From assembly GCA_029204225.1 (NCBI GenBank), contig CM055106.1:36428361-36492360 (forward strand): a stretch of DNA of 64,000 nt. Reading direction: 5' to 3'. The stretch's first letter is position 1. Every line of letters starts with the position of its first letter. This DNA comes from Diphasiastrum complanatum (lineage: Eukaryota > Streptophyta > Lycopodiopsida > Lycopodiales > Lycopodiaceae). Below are positions 34,770 to 47,020 of the stretch, piece after piece. The notes beneath the pieces are model-generated. The model saw only the letters and a list, made by a program, of their open reading frames with translations. It was not told where the DNA came from and ran no database searches. Position numbers and translations under genes: made by a program.

Positions 34770-37278
34770 TCAAGCATCAAATCAAAGCAACCATTTGAGC
34801 TCGTGCACTCTGATGTTCATTTCTCATCAACTAAGAGCAAAGGAGGAGCAAATTGCTTTGTTTCCTTTGTAGATGATTATACATGATATTCTTGGATCTA
34901 TATGAAATGGTTTATGATGTTTTTCTTACTTTCAAAGCTTATGTAGAAAAGCAGTTTTCCTTCAAGTTGAAAGCTTTGAGAAGTGATAGTGGAGGAGAAT
35001 ACACTTCCAATAAGTTTAAAGACTTTTGTGAGAGAGAGGGTATTCAAAGAGAGTTTTCTTGTTCATATACTCCTCAGCAAAATGGAGTTGCTGAGAGAAA
35101 AAATAGAACTTTGTGTGAATGTGCAAAAGCCACTAGGCTAGAAGCTTCTCTGCCTAAAGAGTTTTGGGGAGAGGCAGTTGCATGTGCAAACTATCTTTGT
35201 AATAGGCTTCCTAATCTTGCAATAGGAGGAAAAACACCATTTGAGATGTTGTATAAGAAAAAGCCTAAGGTAGATCATCTTAGGATTTTTGGCTGTGTAT
35301 GCTTTGTGCATGTAACTCTAGAGACTAGGAAGAAGGAAGATCATAGTGTAGTTAAATGAATTTTTGTAGGATATGCATCTACTAAAAAAGCATACAAAGT
35401 TTATCTAGCCTCTACTGACAAGAATGTTATTAGTAGAGATGTGATCTTCCTTGAAGATCAGAAGTTTAACTTGGATGATGCACAAATCAAGGAGTCTCAT
35501 GCAAGATCTACAATCATCAATCTTGATGCTTCTCAAGAAGTGGTGAGGCCGAGGCTTGAGGAGGAGCAACTTCAAGCAACCACACCAAGAAGATCTACAA
35601 GAGCAAGATCTGAGCCAAGGAGGCTCACATATGATGAGGAAGGAAGACAAGTGGAAGGTGAAACTTACTATCATGCTCTCGTCATATCAAATGAAGAGCC
35701 TAAAGATGTCCAAGAAGCACTTCAATCCAAGATGTGGGTTGAAGCAATGACCCAAGAGTTTGAAGCCTTGATGTCAAACAACACACGGGAGCTTGTGGAG
35801 CCACCAAACAACATGCATGTGATTGGATGTAAGTGGATCTTCAGAATCAAGTATAATTATGATGGATCTATCAATAAGTATAAAGCAATACTTTGTGCCA
35901 AAGGCTACTCACAAATCAAAGGTCTTGACTATGAAGACACCTTTGCACCAGTTGCAAAGATGGTAACAATCAGAATACTCATATCTCTTGCATGCTTTCA
36001 CAATTGGAGAATGTATCAGTTGGATGTTTCTAATGCCTTTCTCAATGGTTACCTCGAGGAGGAGATTTATATGGAGCAACCTCCAGGTTTTGTGAAAGAA
36101 GGGAATGAATCAAAAGTTTGTCTTTTGTTCAAAAGTCTCTATGGACTGAAACAAACACCAAGGTCTTGGTATGCAAGGCTCAACTCCTATCTCATATCAC
36201 TCAGATTTTGTCTTAGTGAATATGACCACTCTTTGTATATTAAGTTTGTAGATAATTTTGTAATTATTCTTCTCATCTGTGTAGATGATATCACTCTTTG
36301 TGGAAATAATGAGAAGTTAGTTGAATAAACTAAGCATGCACTTGGTAGTGAGTTTAAGATGCAGGACGTAGGAGTTCTTCACTATATTTTAGGCCTTGAG
36401 ATAGATTTTTTGAAAGCTCAAGCCTTTATAAGTCAAAGTAGATATGCACTTTCCATGCTCAAAAAATTCCAAATGGAAAATTGTAAAGGCATAGATACAC
36501 CTATGGAGCACATTGTAAAAGTTCTTACGAAAGATGATGAAAAATCTTTTGTGGACATCACTCTTTATAGGAGTCTTATTGGCTACTTATATGGTTAATA
36601 GTGACTAGGCCTGATCTAAGCTTCTGTGTGCATAAGCTAAGTCAACACATGCAGGATCCAAAGTTATATCATTGGAAGCTGGCTAAAAGAGTCTTGAGGT
36701 ATATATCTTCTACCTTAGATTATGGATTATTTTACAAAGGAGAAGATCTGACTTTGATTGCTTTTTCAGATTCAGATTTCGCAGAAGACAGGTTGAATAG
36801 AAAATTGTGTTCATACGGTTTAGGGTTTAGGGTTATACAATTTTTCTTGGAGAAAACTTAGTTTCTTGGCTATCAAATAAGCAAGCAACTATTTCCTTAT
36901 CATCTTGTGAAGCTGAGTATAAATACAACCACAGCAAAGGAGGTTTTATGGATCAAAAGGCTACTTTTGGAGCTAAAGTGTTATGGAGATGAAGACCTTC
37001 CAATTATCAAGAATGATAACATTTATGCTCAGGCTCTTGCAAATAATCCAATGTTCCATGCAAGGAGCAACCACATCGAGGTAGCTCATCATTTTGTAAG
37101 AGAAAAAGTCATTGGGAGAAAGATCTCATTGGAACATGTTGCATCTTCAAATTGTGTTGCAGATCTTCTCACCAAGCCATTACTCAAGAATGTCTTTATC
37201 AAGATGAGGTCTAATCTTGGCCTTATTTCGAAGTCCATGTTGGATAGGAACATAAATTTTAAGGAGTGTGAAGATTAG
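34770..37278 (+). pseudogene. Copia B integrase-RT-RNase H
   Basis: Begins with FELVHSDVHFSS (first catalytic Asp of integrase), then LRSDSGGEYTSNKF (second Asp) and QNGVAERKNRTL (Glu). RT: QLDVSNAFLNGYLEEEIYME, LYGLKQTPRSW and CVDDITLCG, where Tyr of YVDD is Cys. RNase H: AFSDSDFAED, then a frame break where the STEAEY block should be, then NDNIYAQALANNPMFHARS and a stop at 37276. Stops or shifts near 34,886, 35,359, 36,328, 36,600 and 36,861. It cannot make a complete polyprotein. Confidence 0.88.
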
Positions 37279-37343
37279 TAAAATATTATCTTCCTATCTC
37301 GAGTTTTGAGGCCATGTTCCATGGTTATTTCCATTATAATCTA

Positions 37344-37969
37344 CGTTGTACTAAAAGTTGTGTGAATTGAGCACATAACCTTCTAGCAAGTTTGAGTTAG
37401 GTAGATTCAAATTTGATGACATGCAATAGTTTAGATAGCATGCAATGTCTTTTTGTGTGCATGCAAGCCACATGCAATCAGTGCATGCAACATGCAAAGT
37501 GGTTTCTGTGATCTACACATGTCTAGGCAGTTTTATGAGTTGACATGCAGCTGAAAATGCAATATCCATGCATGCAGTTACAGATGTGGATCCCTGGTAG
37601 TTGATTTAACTCAGTTAAGTGGACTTTCCATGCAACTCCACTGTAGGAATTCGAGTCTCTTTGATGTAGGGAAATCTTGGCATGTTTTGCCATATTGTGA
37701 ATAATGAGATTTTGGTGTTTTGGACTCATTCTCTTTCTACCCGAGTGGTCATCATTGATTTTCTCTCTCTACCCGGGAGCACTTAGAATTATTTATGACA
37801 TTCGATTCTCATAGTAAGAAGTTAGATTTTTCAGTCAGATGTATGTCATTGTGCTCTTGCCTTAGATTTTTCAAGTATACTATTCTCTGATCAATCTTGT
37901 GCAATCACAACACCTCAGTAAGATCCTGTAGGGTGTGTGGTGAAGTTCACATGTGCTAAAATGTTCGCA
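37344..37969 (+). repeat. 3' LTR of copia B
   Basis: Matches the 5' LTR, with the first T of TGTTGTAC changed to C. Its right end (GTGCTAAAA, then TGTTCGCA) touches the LTR of copia C, so the boundary may be 37,961 or 37,969. Confidence 0.78.
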
Positions 37970-38192
37970 AACAGCACAAACAACAGGAGAGGGCCGAACG
38001 ATGCAAAACAAAAATGTTTGAGACAGCCGAAGGTCGAATGCTTTTGACACCTCATGTTCAAAAGGACCGAGAAGATCAAAGAGTGTTAGGACGTGCCTAA
38101 TCCATCGCTCTTGTAATCTATGATTAGTCTTAGATTGTTTAATCTATCTAATCAAGATATTACTTGTATATATGCAATCACTAGATGCACCA

Positions 38193-38194
<2 letters not shown>

Positions 38195-38267
<73 letters not shown>
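38195..38267. repeat. (AT)n(AC)n microsatellite inside a copia LTR
   Basis: About 27 AT units pass into 9 AC units. The partial LTR copy at 31,366-31,735 has only a short ATATATATA at the same place, so the array expanded inside the LTR. Confidence 0.92.
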
Positions 38268-38885
38268 GATAGACAGAAATACATAATAGAAAAATCCGCC
38301 AGTGTGCGAGATACTGTAAGCAGAATCCACATAGATCCAATAAATCCACTAGTAAGCGAAACATTGTTCGTGGGAGAACACCGCTTCTCTCACGCCAATG
38401 CGTTGTGTGAGTCTGTCTCATAGTGCTTAAACCAAGAGGATCAATAGATGGTGTTCTAGCTGTTATGCACATATCATTCTTAATTTGTATGATCTCGATT
38501 GAATTATTGTATGCTTATTGTTCGTGTATCTCATTCGCTTTGTTTTATCTATTCTGCACATAGGTTCAATCCTGTTGAATGCTGAATTTACTTAAACGTA
38601 GTTCAGTAGTGTCTGACTACATTCTGGAGGATTGTAGGAATGATATAGCATGTAGTGACCAGCAATCATATCCGAACTCCATCCGAATTTATTCGCGTTT
38701 ATTTCGTGTTCTGCTTCACATCAGTGGTATTAGAGCTTCATCACGACATGCTTATATCCGAGACATGATACAACTAAAGAGCTATCAGATCCAGGAGACA
38801 AGCATTCAAGACAAGAAACCATTGGCAAGTGAAAACACAGTTCACATCAATGGCTTCAATAAGCAGTATACAATAAAAAATCTGT

Positions 38886-39960
38886 ATGATCCTCGACTCA
38901 GCCGGGTCGAACTTCCTAGCATGGAAGATAAAGACCTCTCTCATATTGAAGGGAGAAGGGCTATGGCCCTGGGTAGACGGCACCGAGGACATGCCTACAA
39001 CTACAGACAAAGAGCTACGAGAATGGAGAGAGAAGAACGACAAGGCAGTAGCCGTGTTGTCATCATCCATCGAGGATAGCCTGACACTTGACTTCGCAAC
39101 ACTCTCTGATGCAAGAGAGATGTGGGATACATTGCTTACCAGATTTTAGACAAAATCACACAGCCAGATAATGCTTCTTGAAGATCAACTGACAAATCTG
39201 TGATGGGATGGCAGACACCTTACCTCCTTTATCAGAAAGATAAAGGATATGTTCCTCTCATTACACAATGTCGAAATAGAGAATGTAGTATCGGCAGAGA
39301 AATAGCTCACCAATCTGCTAAGAGCTTTACCAAGATCTTTCCAGACAACCCAAACGTTGCTAGCAAAGGATCCAATCATGACACTCAAAAAGGTAGTGAT
39401 CGAGATTCGAGAAGAAGTCGAAGCTTGTGAACACCTTGATCATAAGGATGCTTCTAACCAAGCTCTGTACAACAACAAGGAGAAGACAAAGAAGCAGTTC
39501 AAGCCTATGAGGGAGTCGGCAAGATCAAGACCAACAAGCAAGGATCCAACAAAGACTGATGGAAGAATAAAAAAAAGCCCAAACAGTAGAATGGTGACAA
39601 GAAGATATGTGTGAGATATAGACGCAAAGGACATATTGTCGATTCGTGTTGGCTCAATCCGAAGATTGAGTGTATCCATTGTCACAAGAAGGGTCATGTT
39701 GCCATGGACTGTTACCAGAACCCAAGAAACAAACAAGATCAAGACAAACAGGAGAACAATAATAGTTCGTCCTATGTCGAAGAGCCAAAAAACTCGCAGA
39801 TGGGCGAAGAAAAATTGAATCATAGGAATTCGACCACCTACATCTGTGTAGACATGTGTGCAGTATCGACACTTGACACACAGGAGGTAATCCTTGATTC
39901 AGAAAGATCCATCAAGATTTATTATTCTTGGAGACGGATCGAAACATCAAATGAATGATA
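38886..39960 (+). pseudogene. Copia C gag with two zinc knuckles
   Basis: Reads NFLAWKIKTSLILKGEGLW, AVAVLSSSIEDSLTLDFATL and AREMWDTLLTRF, the UBN2-type copia gag fold, with stops at 39,147 and after. Near 39,606-39,712 there are two CCHC motifs in one frame: the first (CVRYRRKGHIVDSC) has Tyr in place of its second Cys, the second (CIHCHKKGHVAMDC) is intact. The protease region that should follow is not recognisable. Non-functional. Confidence 0.8.
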
Positions 39961-39974
39961 TTGGTTCGTTGTGA

Positions 39975-40319
39975 GTTGCAAGAATAGCAAATGTTGGGAT
40001 GCATGTGACGTTTTCACATGAAACATGTAATGTTGTTGATGCAAGCACCAGTACATTCATTACACAAGGTAGACGAAAAGGCAACCTATATCACTTGAAG
40101 GTACGTCTACTTGCAGATCAATTGCATCAAACCACCCATGATGATGATTCGTCAGATATTCTATGGCACAGGAGACTATGCCATATGAACTCAATGGCAT
40201 TGTATCAAGCAAGCCATCATGGAGCTATCGCAGGGGTGAGCATCTCGAATGCAACCAGTTCGATGACCTATGATGCATGTATAAAAGGTAAGATATCACG
40301 TACTCCTTTTGTCAAGGAC
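39975..40319 (+). repeat. Copy 1 of 345-bp direct repeat (copia C pre-integrase)
   Basis: Begins GTTGCAAGAATAGCA and ends TTTGTCAAGGAC. It encodes the pre-integrase zone with LWHRRLCHMNSMALYQAS. A second, nearly identical copy is at 44,811-45,153. Confidence 0.92.
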
Positions 40320-41427
40320 TGTTGGCAGATTCCAGAGAATCTCCAAATGCCGAGCCAAGCCAAAGACACATAATACCTCTCACCCATGACCGAGGAGGTC
40401 TCAGAAGGATGAGAGCAGAAGAAGCTGAGAGTCGAACATGAGAGCCAAGAAATTACTAGCTAGGATGACAATGAAATATCTATGTGAGCCTACATGGTGT
40501 ATCCCATAGAAGGAACGACCATGTAGGAGCTAGTCATATTTCCTAGGCTTTGTAAATAAATGTAGACCCCCCTTAAATTAGTTAGGGTGAGCCACATTCT
40601 GATGATGACCTTTAGTGGAAGGGCAAATTCCACATGTAATTTCTAGTTTGGTGGAATTGCCACTTAGGCTCCACATGGGCAGCCTTCTTGCTTATTTAAG
40701 GGCCCCCCTCTCTTGTGAGGGAGCTTTTGAATATATTGTCAAGTCCTCTTGAGTAAATAAAGAAGATCCTCCACGAGTTCTTGATAATTACTAAGCTCCT
40801 TGTTCATGGCAATGTTCTTGAGTGAAGTTTCTATGAGCATGCTTTGATTCCCTTGTATTGTGGATTAACTAGGTTCTTGTTTTCTTCCTTGCTTAGTTGT
40901 GGATTAGAATTCATTTCTTGTTGTGGAATAAGGTAGAAATCAGCATGCAAGTAAGCTAAATAGGCTGGTTTGTGGTGTAGATCTTGCATACTTTCTTACA
41001 TTCCATTTCTTGATTGTTCTTGGGCATTCTAAGCATAAAAAGATGAGTGTTTCTTGATTCTTGGACTGTCAAAATGTTGTTAGGAATCTTGTTTCTTGTT
41101 TCTTGTTTCTGTAGTTAATCTTGTTCTTGATTGCTTTCTGATTTAGTAGACAGTGGTAGGATTGCTTCCTGTTCCAGAACGTTGATCTTCTTGAGCTAAG
41201 TCTGGTTACATGGCTGGTTTATGCATGTAGCTGAGTATTGGATACGTGACTCCCCACTGACAGGCTGGGGAATACTTGCTGTGAATTGAGAAAACACTTC
41301 TGCTGAAACCGTTCTAATAAGAAGAACAAATCGCAAGGAACCATAATCTCCAGAGAATGAAGAAAAATCAGTAAGAAGAAGTAAAATAAACAAAACCGTG
41401 TTCACAGATTCAATGAATCTGTGAACA
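40320..41427 (+). repeat. LTR of element E
   Basis: Begins TGTTGGCAGATTCC and ends in AACA. The start and end are fixed by comparison with the inverted copy at 47,021-48,106. TATTTAAG near 40,693 is a TATA-box candidate present in both copies. Confidence 0.88.
41399..41427. repeat. Perfect 14-bp palindrome at LTR end
   Basis: TGTTCACAGATTCA, one base, TGAATCTGTGAACA. It forms the last 29 bases of the LTR. The inverted copy has the same hairpin at 47021-47049 with 13-bp arms and a 3-base loop. Confidence 0.95.
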
Positions 41428-41689
41428 TTTGGCACCATTCCACAACTACACAAACATTAAACCAAACCATATATTTCTATCCTGTGCTGTCAAACAATCG
41501 CTTTGCGAACTCCCACATGTTCATTGCAGAGCTCGTCACTTTGGACCTGACCGACGTGCAGCTCATTATTCAATCGGGGTTTCATGCTCCTTACCAAGCC
41601 GAGCTCCACGACTCATGTCTAGACCAGATCGCTACCTACTTACTCTCGACCGAGCCACAACTTCAAAATCTTGACATGTCCTGAGTTTC

Positions 41690-42110
41690 ACCTCAACCGA
41701 TGCTCTTTGTTCAAATCTCGACCAGAGCCATAAGTCTAGATTTCGACCGAAGGCCTCTTTAACATCTCGATCGAAGGCAACCTTCAAATCTCAACCGAAG
41801 CCTTCAGTCCTGATCTTAGTCGAAGCGTTCTTTCACATCTCAACCAGAGCCGAAGCGCTCTGTGTAATCTCAGCCGAAGGCAACCTTCAAATCTCAACCG
41901 AAGCCTTCAGTCCTGATCTCAGTCGAAGCGCTCCTTGAAATCTCAACCGAAGCCTTCAGTCCTAATCTCAGCCGAAGCGCTCATTCGCATCTCAACCAGA
42001 GCCAAAGCGCTATGTTTAATCTCAACCGAAGACAACCTTCAAATCTCAACCGAAACCTTTAGTCCTGATCTCAACTGAAGCGCTCCTTCAAATCTCAACT
42101 GAAGTCGATA
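41690..42110 (+). repeat. Short degenerate tandem repeats in leader of E
   Basis: About 14 imperfect units of roughly 25-30 bp with the core ATCTCAACCGAAGC, alternating CCTTCAGTCC and GCGCTC... tails, between the LTR and gag. They look non-coding. Confidence 0.85.
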
Positions 42111-42117
42111 TTCCAGG

Positions 42118-43709
42118 ATGAAATCCCAAGTCCAAGAGCCATCCACCAACCCATTCGACAGATGGGAACCCATGCGTTACGAAGCTCCATATGAACGACC
42201 ACATTTTTATGCTGCCGAGTCTTCACATGCACGAGCTCACTTAAATGGAGCTTTTTCAAATAATGTTCCACGTACTGAAAAACGTACCCCAAAGCTAGAT
42301 TTACCTAAGTAGGATGGTAACACTGATCCTCAAAGATTTTTTTAAGTCTTGGAGGACCCATGTGATGTTTATGGCAAAACATCACCGGACGTCATGGTAC
42401 AGCTCTTCTCGATGACCATGATCGATCGAGCATGAGAGTGGTTTTTTAACCTTGATCGTGAAGATAAACATGACTGGTCCTTGAAGGAGGCCTTTATCAA
42501 ACGCTTCAAGCCATTTCGCTTGTTAGAAAGTCCTTTTGTAAAGCTCAGTAACATCAAAATGACGAAAGACGAGAAAGTACGTGACTATATTGAACGATTT
42601 AAAAGATTAAAAAGTCAAGTACAAGAGCAAATCATCGAGTCCATGCTCATAATTTGGTTCCTCGTTGGACTTCCACGATGGATATGACGTGAACTTCGTT
42701 CCAATGATGAATATACATCATTGAAACAAGCCATGTCTGATGTCATTCGGGAAGAAGACGAGGGCTCAGATGTTGATGAACCACGTGAACGGAGAGCACA
42801 TCGTGTTGTCCAAGAAGCTCGACCAAATGACGAAACTCGAGAACAGTTGTGAAAAACACAGATGGAGTTGCTTAACCAGCAACACCAACAACAGATGCAA
42901 AAACTCACAAAAGAGTTTCAAAATACTCTTAAGTCTATCTAGAGTTTGATGCCATGTCAGTTACCCACTGGCCAAATCCACCATATATGAGAGAATACGT
43001 GGTGCCCTCACTGTCAGGGTGCACACACTGGCAATGAGTGCCCTTCATACCAACCAGTCCCATATACTTCCTTGATCAAATGTGACATCTGCGACTTTAT
43101 GGGGCATCAACCATTTATTTCACAACACCAACACACACGCTATCAACCACGAAACAACCAGGTCCATATACAAGAGTTTCCCAGACAACCTAGACATGAA
43201 CCTCACCCACAGTAGCGCTCATAGGACCACCACCACGAGGACAACAAGATCAAGGAGCACAAAAACATACAAATCCTTGAGAGCCTACACAAACACATCT
43301 TGTTGAAAACTCCTACGATCAATCCTATCATCACGATAAAACACTTCCGTCATCTGGTGCTCACCAATATCAGATCGACAACTCATGCTCATGCAAATGA
43401 GATGAGTATTCTACACCACCAGAAAACCCAGCACAGCTAGCCATCCAAGATGGTTACTCTATCGCCACAGGACCCATGAGTAACCGCTGCCTCATTTGTG
43501 GTGAAACAGGACATTTCATGGCTGACTGTAAAGTAAAAACCAATACCATGCGGAATGTCCAGACTGTGTTTGCAAACACAGCTTCAAGTATTGTCCTAAA
43601 CAACCTAACAGGATTCTTCCAGCACGTCATATATCATCCAAACCTGTTAGAATTCTCACTAGAGCACAATGCCAACAACAAAAACAGCAGCAAAACCATG
43701 GAAAATTAG
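42118..43709 (+). pseudogene. Element E gag (Ty3 type)
   Basis: Frame begins MKSQVQEPSTNPFDRW; TPKLDLPK is followed by a TAG, then DGNTDPQRFF, EWFFNLDREDKHDWSLKEAF, KMTKDEKVRDYIERFKRLKS, which is the Retrotrans_gag fold. A Gln-rich helical stretch (QMELLNQQHQQQMQKL) and an intact CCHC motif (CLICGETGHFMADC, about 43,485-43,526) follow. Many stops and shifts. The domain order matches that of element F, so the two are related families. Confidence 0.8.
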
Positions 43710-44049
43710 CTGACCCACGTGGTAGCCATTTGACGGCTTCCACATTACCAAAAGACTACCTAGACCCAAAAGTGGAACAAAGGCAATACAATGAATTTCG
43801 AGATGAGTTTTTGCGAGAGGAAGAACATACAGAAAGTCTGTTATCCGCTCATATCCCGAAAAGGAGCAATCTCTGCAGGTACTTGAAGTATTTTCTGACC
43901 TCCTGCATGCTCAACTCACCATGTCATTCCATAGCGCAGTAAAATCTTTCACCGGGCTTCAACGTTATATCCATCGCAGTTTTCAGCTGCCTACTATTCC
44001 TGGTGAACAGCGAAAAACATAAGAGATTCCTGAAATTCCCTAGATTCAT

Positions 44050-44805
44050 ATGAATCTGCTGAATATAGGTGTTGCTAAGGGGGCTAGCATCACCCTACCT
44101 TTGTCCTATAAAGATTATCCCACAGTCTCTGCTATCCTAGATAGCGGATCAGGCTTTAACATAATGGCTTTGTCCTTGGCACAGTCATGGGGCTTCCATA
44201 CCCTCGATCAACCACAATATAAACTTCGAATGGCTGATCAACGAGTTATTGACCCTGCTGGTCATTTATCAAATATAAAAGTTTGAATAGCAGGTGTCAA
44301 ATTTGTGATAGATTGTGTCATCTTAAATTTACCAGAAGATACCAATACATATAAACTCCTTCTTGGTACACCTTGGCTCTAGATGGCCGGTGTTGTCCAA
44401 GATTAGAAACATAGCAAAATTACCTTTGGCAACCATGATAAACGAGTCATTGTTGACTCAAATGGCCATGTCAAGCTCGCCAAGGTATACGATGATTGGT
44501 CATCCACAACATATGATGAATCAGATAGTGTCCCAATCCAACCAAAAGGCCACTATACACGATCCACGGACATAATCAATTGGGGTCAAGCACTTGCCAC
44601 CATGGACTGTGCTGATTCTAATCGATGTCGTATCGAAACTGCTGCAGCAGATATGGATATTCTCCCATCTTCTAGAGACATTGACACACCCATCATTCCA
44701 CTTATGATGATTGACCTGATTCCTATAGCTTGGTGCCCAGGAGAACCTAGTGTCTCTACTGCCCATGTTTTGGAAGAAGTAATTCTACACTGTAGCAGGA
44801 CTTGC
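44050..44805 (+). pseudogene. Element E protease region
   Basis: AILDSGSGFNIMALSLAQSW carries the DSG retropepsin triad, followed by KLRMADQRV and, after a stop at 44284, KLLLGTPWL (the flap and second conserved block). Further stops lie downstream before the junction at 44,810. Confidence 0.78.
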
Positions 44806-44810
44806 TATCA

Positions 44811-45835
44811 GTTGCAAGAATAGCAGATGCTGGGATGCGTGTGATGTATTCACATGAAACATGTAACGTTGTTGATGCAAGCACCAGTACATTGATTACA
44901 CAAGGTAGACGAAAAGACAACCTATATCACTTGAAGGTACATCTACTTGCAGATCAATTGCATCAAACCCATGATGATGATTCGTCAGATATTCTATGGC
45001 ACAGGAGACTATGCCATATGAACTCAATGGCATTGTATCAGGCAAGCCATCATGGAGCTATCATAGGGGTGAGCATCTCGAATGCAACCAGTTCGATGAC
45101 CTATGATGCATGTATAAAAGGTAAGATATCACATACTCCGTTTGTCAAGGACTCCTACAGAACGACAAAGATTCTGGAGTTAGTACATTCGAACATCTGC
45201 GGACCTTTCGACGTGATCTCAGTAGGTGGCTCGAAGTACTATATCACCTTTATTGATGATTACAGTAAGTTTGCCCCATTCTACTTCATTCACAACAAAT
45301 CAAAGGCATTCGACAAGTTCATAAAATATGTGAACTAGGTAGAAAGATGCACAAGAAACAAGATGAAGCAGATCAAAATAGATCGAGGTGGAGAATACAT
45401 CTCAAATCGATTCACTGATTTCTGCAATGATCAAAAAATCATGCATAGAAGGGCAACATCCTATACGCCGTAGCACAATGGTGTTGTAGAAACAAATAAC
45501 AGGACTCTCATGGAAGCCGCTAGGTGCATGATGGCCTATTCAAAGGCTCCAAGAGTGTTGTGGGCTGAAGTAGTAGCTACAGCTGCTTACATTCAGAATA
45601 GGATAGGAAAATCTGGTGTTCCTCACACAATACCACACGAACTATGGTGGGGTATATGTACATGTTTTCGACAAGCTTCAAAAGAAGCTTGATGAGAAAG
45701 CATAACAAGGATATCTTGTAGGATATGACAATCATTCGTCATACTACAAAATCTATATGCTAGAGACAAACACGGTGAAGACAATCAGAGACGTCAAGTT
45801 CAGTAGAGACCAGCAACATCATTTTGTGTGCATTC
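44811..45835 (+). pseudogene. Copia C, right part: pre-integrase and integrase
   Basis: Starts with the second copy of the 345-bp repeat, then continues in frame: LELVHSNICGPFDVISVGG (first catalytic Asp replaced by Asn), YYITFIDDYSKFAPFYFI, a TAG at 45,336, KIDRGGEYISNRF (second Asp), TP-stop-HNGVVETNNRTL (Glu). It ends with YDNHSSYYKIYML and VKTIRDVKF near 45,830. RT is absent. Confidence 0.8.
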
Positions 45836-47020
45836 AGATTATATTATTAAAGATCAACCACATATTATTATAGCGTTGCAAACTACTCACTATCATCCAT
45901 ATTTTTGTATCAAAATATTCATATCCATTCTCGGCCCTTGCATATATAGGGAAAAGTACCAACTAAGGGGCTTCAAAAACTTATTCAACTGAAGTTTCGA
46001 CACAGAATTCAAATGTGGAGACTTCTTGGGTCACATTAGAATTGCACATTTCTGTACAATTATATATTTTCATTCTTTATGGTGGTGTTTTTAGACTTTC
46101 AGTGATTCAACTCTAAGAACTTGAACATGGTAAAGCATTGGTGCTCACACTGAGTTAGTAGTGTATTCATTCATATCTAGACTCTTTCGTTTTGTTATTC
46201 ATTGTTTTGACAGTTCAAGCTACACTTTTGAGATATAAATCATTGATGTGAAACACCATTTTCTCTGTTGCTAATGGCCATTTGAGGCATTGTTTCATTG
46301 TTGATTTCCTTTCAAAGGTAGCCGATAAATATTGTGGATTGCATTGGGTGCAATGAAGTTTGCTTTGCATTTCAAATTGGGAACTTTCTTACTGTCATAC
46401 TTATTATTTTAACGTACCTATTTAGAATGACTTTTGTGGCTTCGGTTTTGACCACGTATAGTTCTGTCTACTAACTTTTTTCTTCTATTTGGTAACTGCT
46501 CACAATTTATTGTACAAGAATCATTGTTACTAAGGTACTACTTCATCACATCTACAAGCTTGAAGATGCATAGGCTTTTGTTGGTGTCTTTTGTCTTTCT
46601 CCTCCAGATAGTGTTGTGAGGCAAATATTTGAAATGTGTTTCAACATTCAGAACAATTTCAGAATTTCCAAAAGTAAGAGAAATTTTTTGGAAATTTGCT
46701 AAGAAAAAATAAACATTAGATGTTATCCTATAAAATATGGTGACTAAACTCATGAGAAGTTGCTCTTAGTCCACGTGAAATAAGGCTCACTTAGTAGTGT
46801 GTGAGGTGGATTAGATTAGATGAACGTAGGTGGCCTAATATTTTTAGATTTGGCCTTTCATCTTGATTTTTGTTCTCAAGCTAGGTTTACACCCCAAGTA
46901 CAAAACGTTCTAGGATAGAGTTATATGCCCATCTTATCTTGCATAATTTTCATCAATTCCTAGGCTTGTTTTCTCGAGGTTGCCCATCCTCTGTCATAGT
47001 GAAATGTGACGCAAAGGATG
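45836..47020. other. Spacer, no gene recognised
   Basis: No domain, repeat or RNA gene seen. On the minus strand this would be the far side of the inverted E-family LTR, but no primer site or coding can be read next to it. Confidence 0.5.

Larger units (their letters stand above)
32591..37969 (+). mobile_element. Ty1/copia element B, both LTRs, decayed
   Basis: LTRs at about 32,591-33,244 and 37,344-37,969, visibly similar with scattered substitutions and small indels. A TGGTATCAGAGC primer site follows the 5' LTR. Internal order gag, integrase, RT, RNase H is copia-type and resembles element G. A large internal deletion joins the end of gag to the integrase core, removing the zinc knuckle, protease and integrase zinc domain. 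Stops and frameshifts are scattered. No matching target duplication is evident, and the 3' LTR edge against copia C is ambiguous by about 8 bp. Confidence 0.85.
37962..40319 (+). mobile_element. Ty1/copia element C, left part (LTR, gag, pre-integrase)
   Basis: An LTR (about 37,962-38,724) is followed by TGGTATTAGAGC at 38725-38736, a one-mismatch primer site. gag and the start of pol follow, then the sequence is cut at 40319 by the LTR of Ty3 element E. The rest of pol reappears at 44,811 after an overlap of about 345 bp, so the two parts are not a simple interrupted element. Confidence 0.78.
40320..44810 (+). mobile_element. Ty3/gypsy element E: 5' LTR, leader, gag, protease (pol missing)
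   Basis: A 1,108-bp LTR, a leader with short tandem repeats, gag with a CCHC knuckle and a protease domain are present in order. The sequence then switches directly to copia C at 44,811, with no RT, integrase or second LTR in this orientation. A second LTR of the same family lies inverted at 47,021-48,106. Confidence 0.8.
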
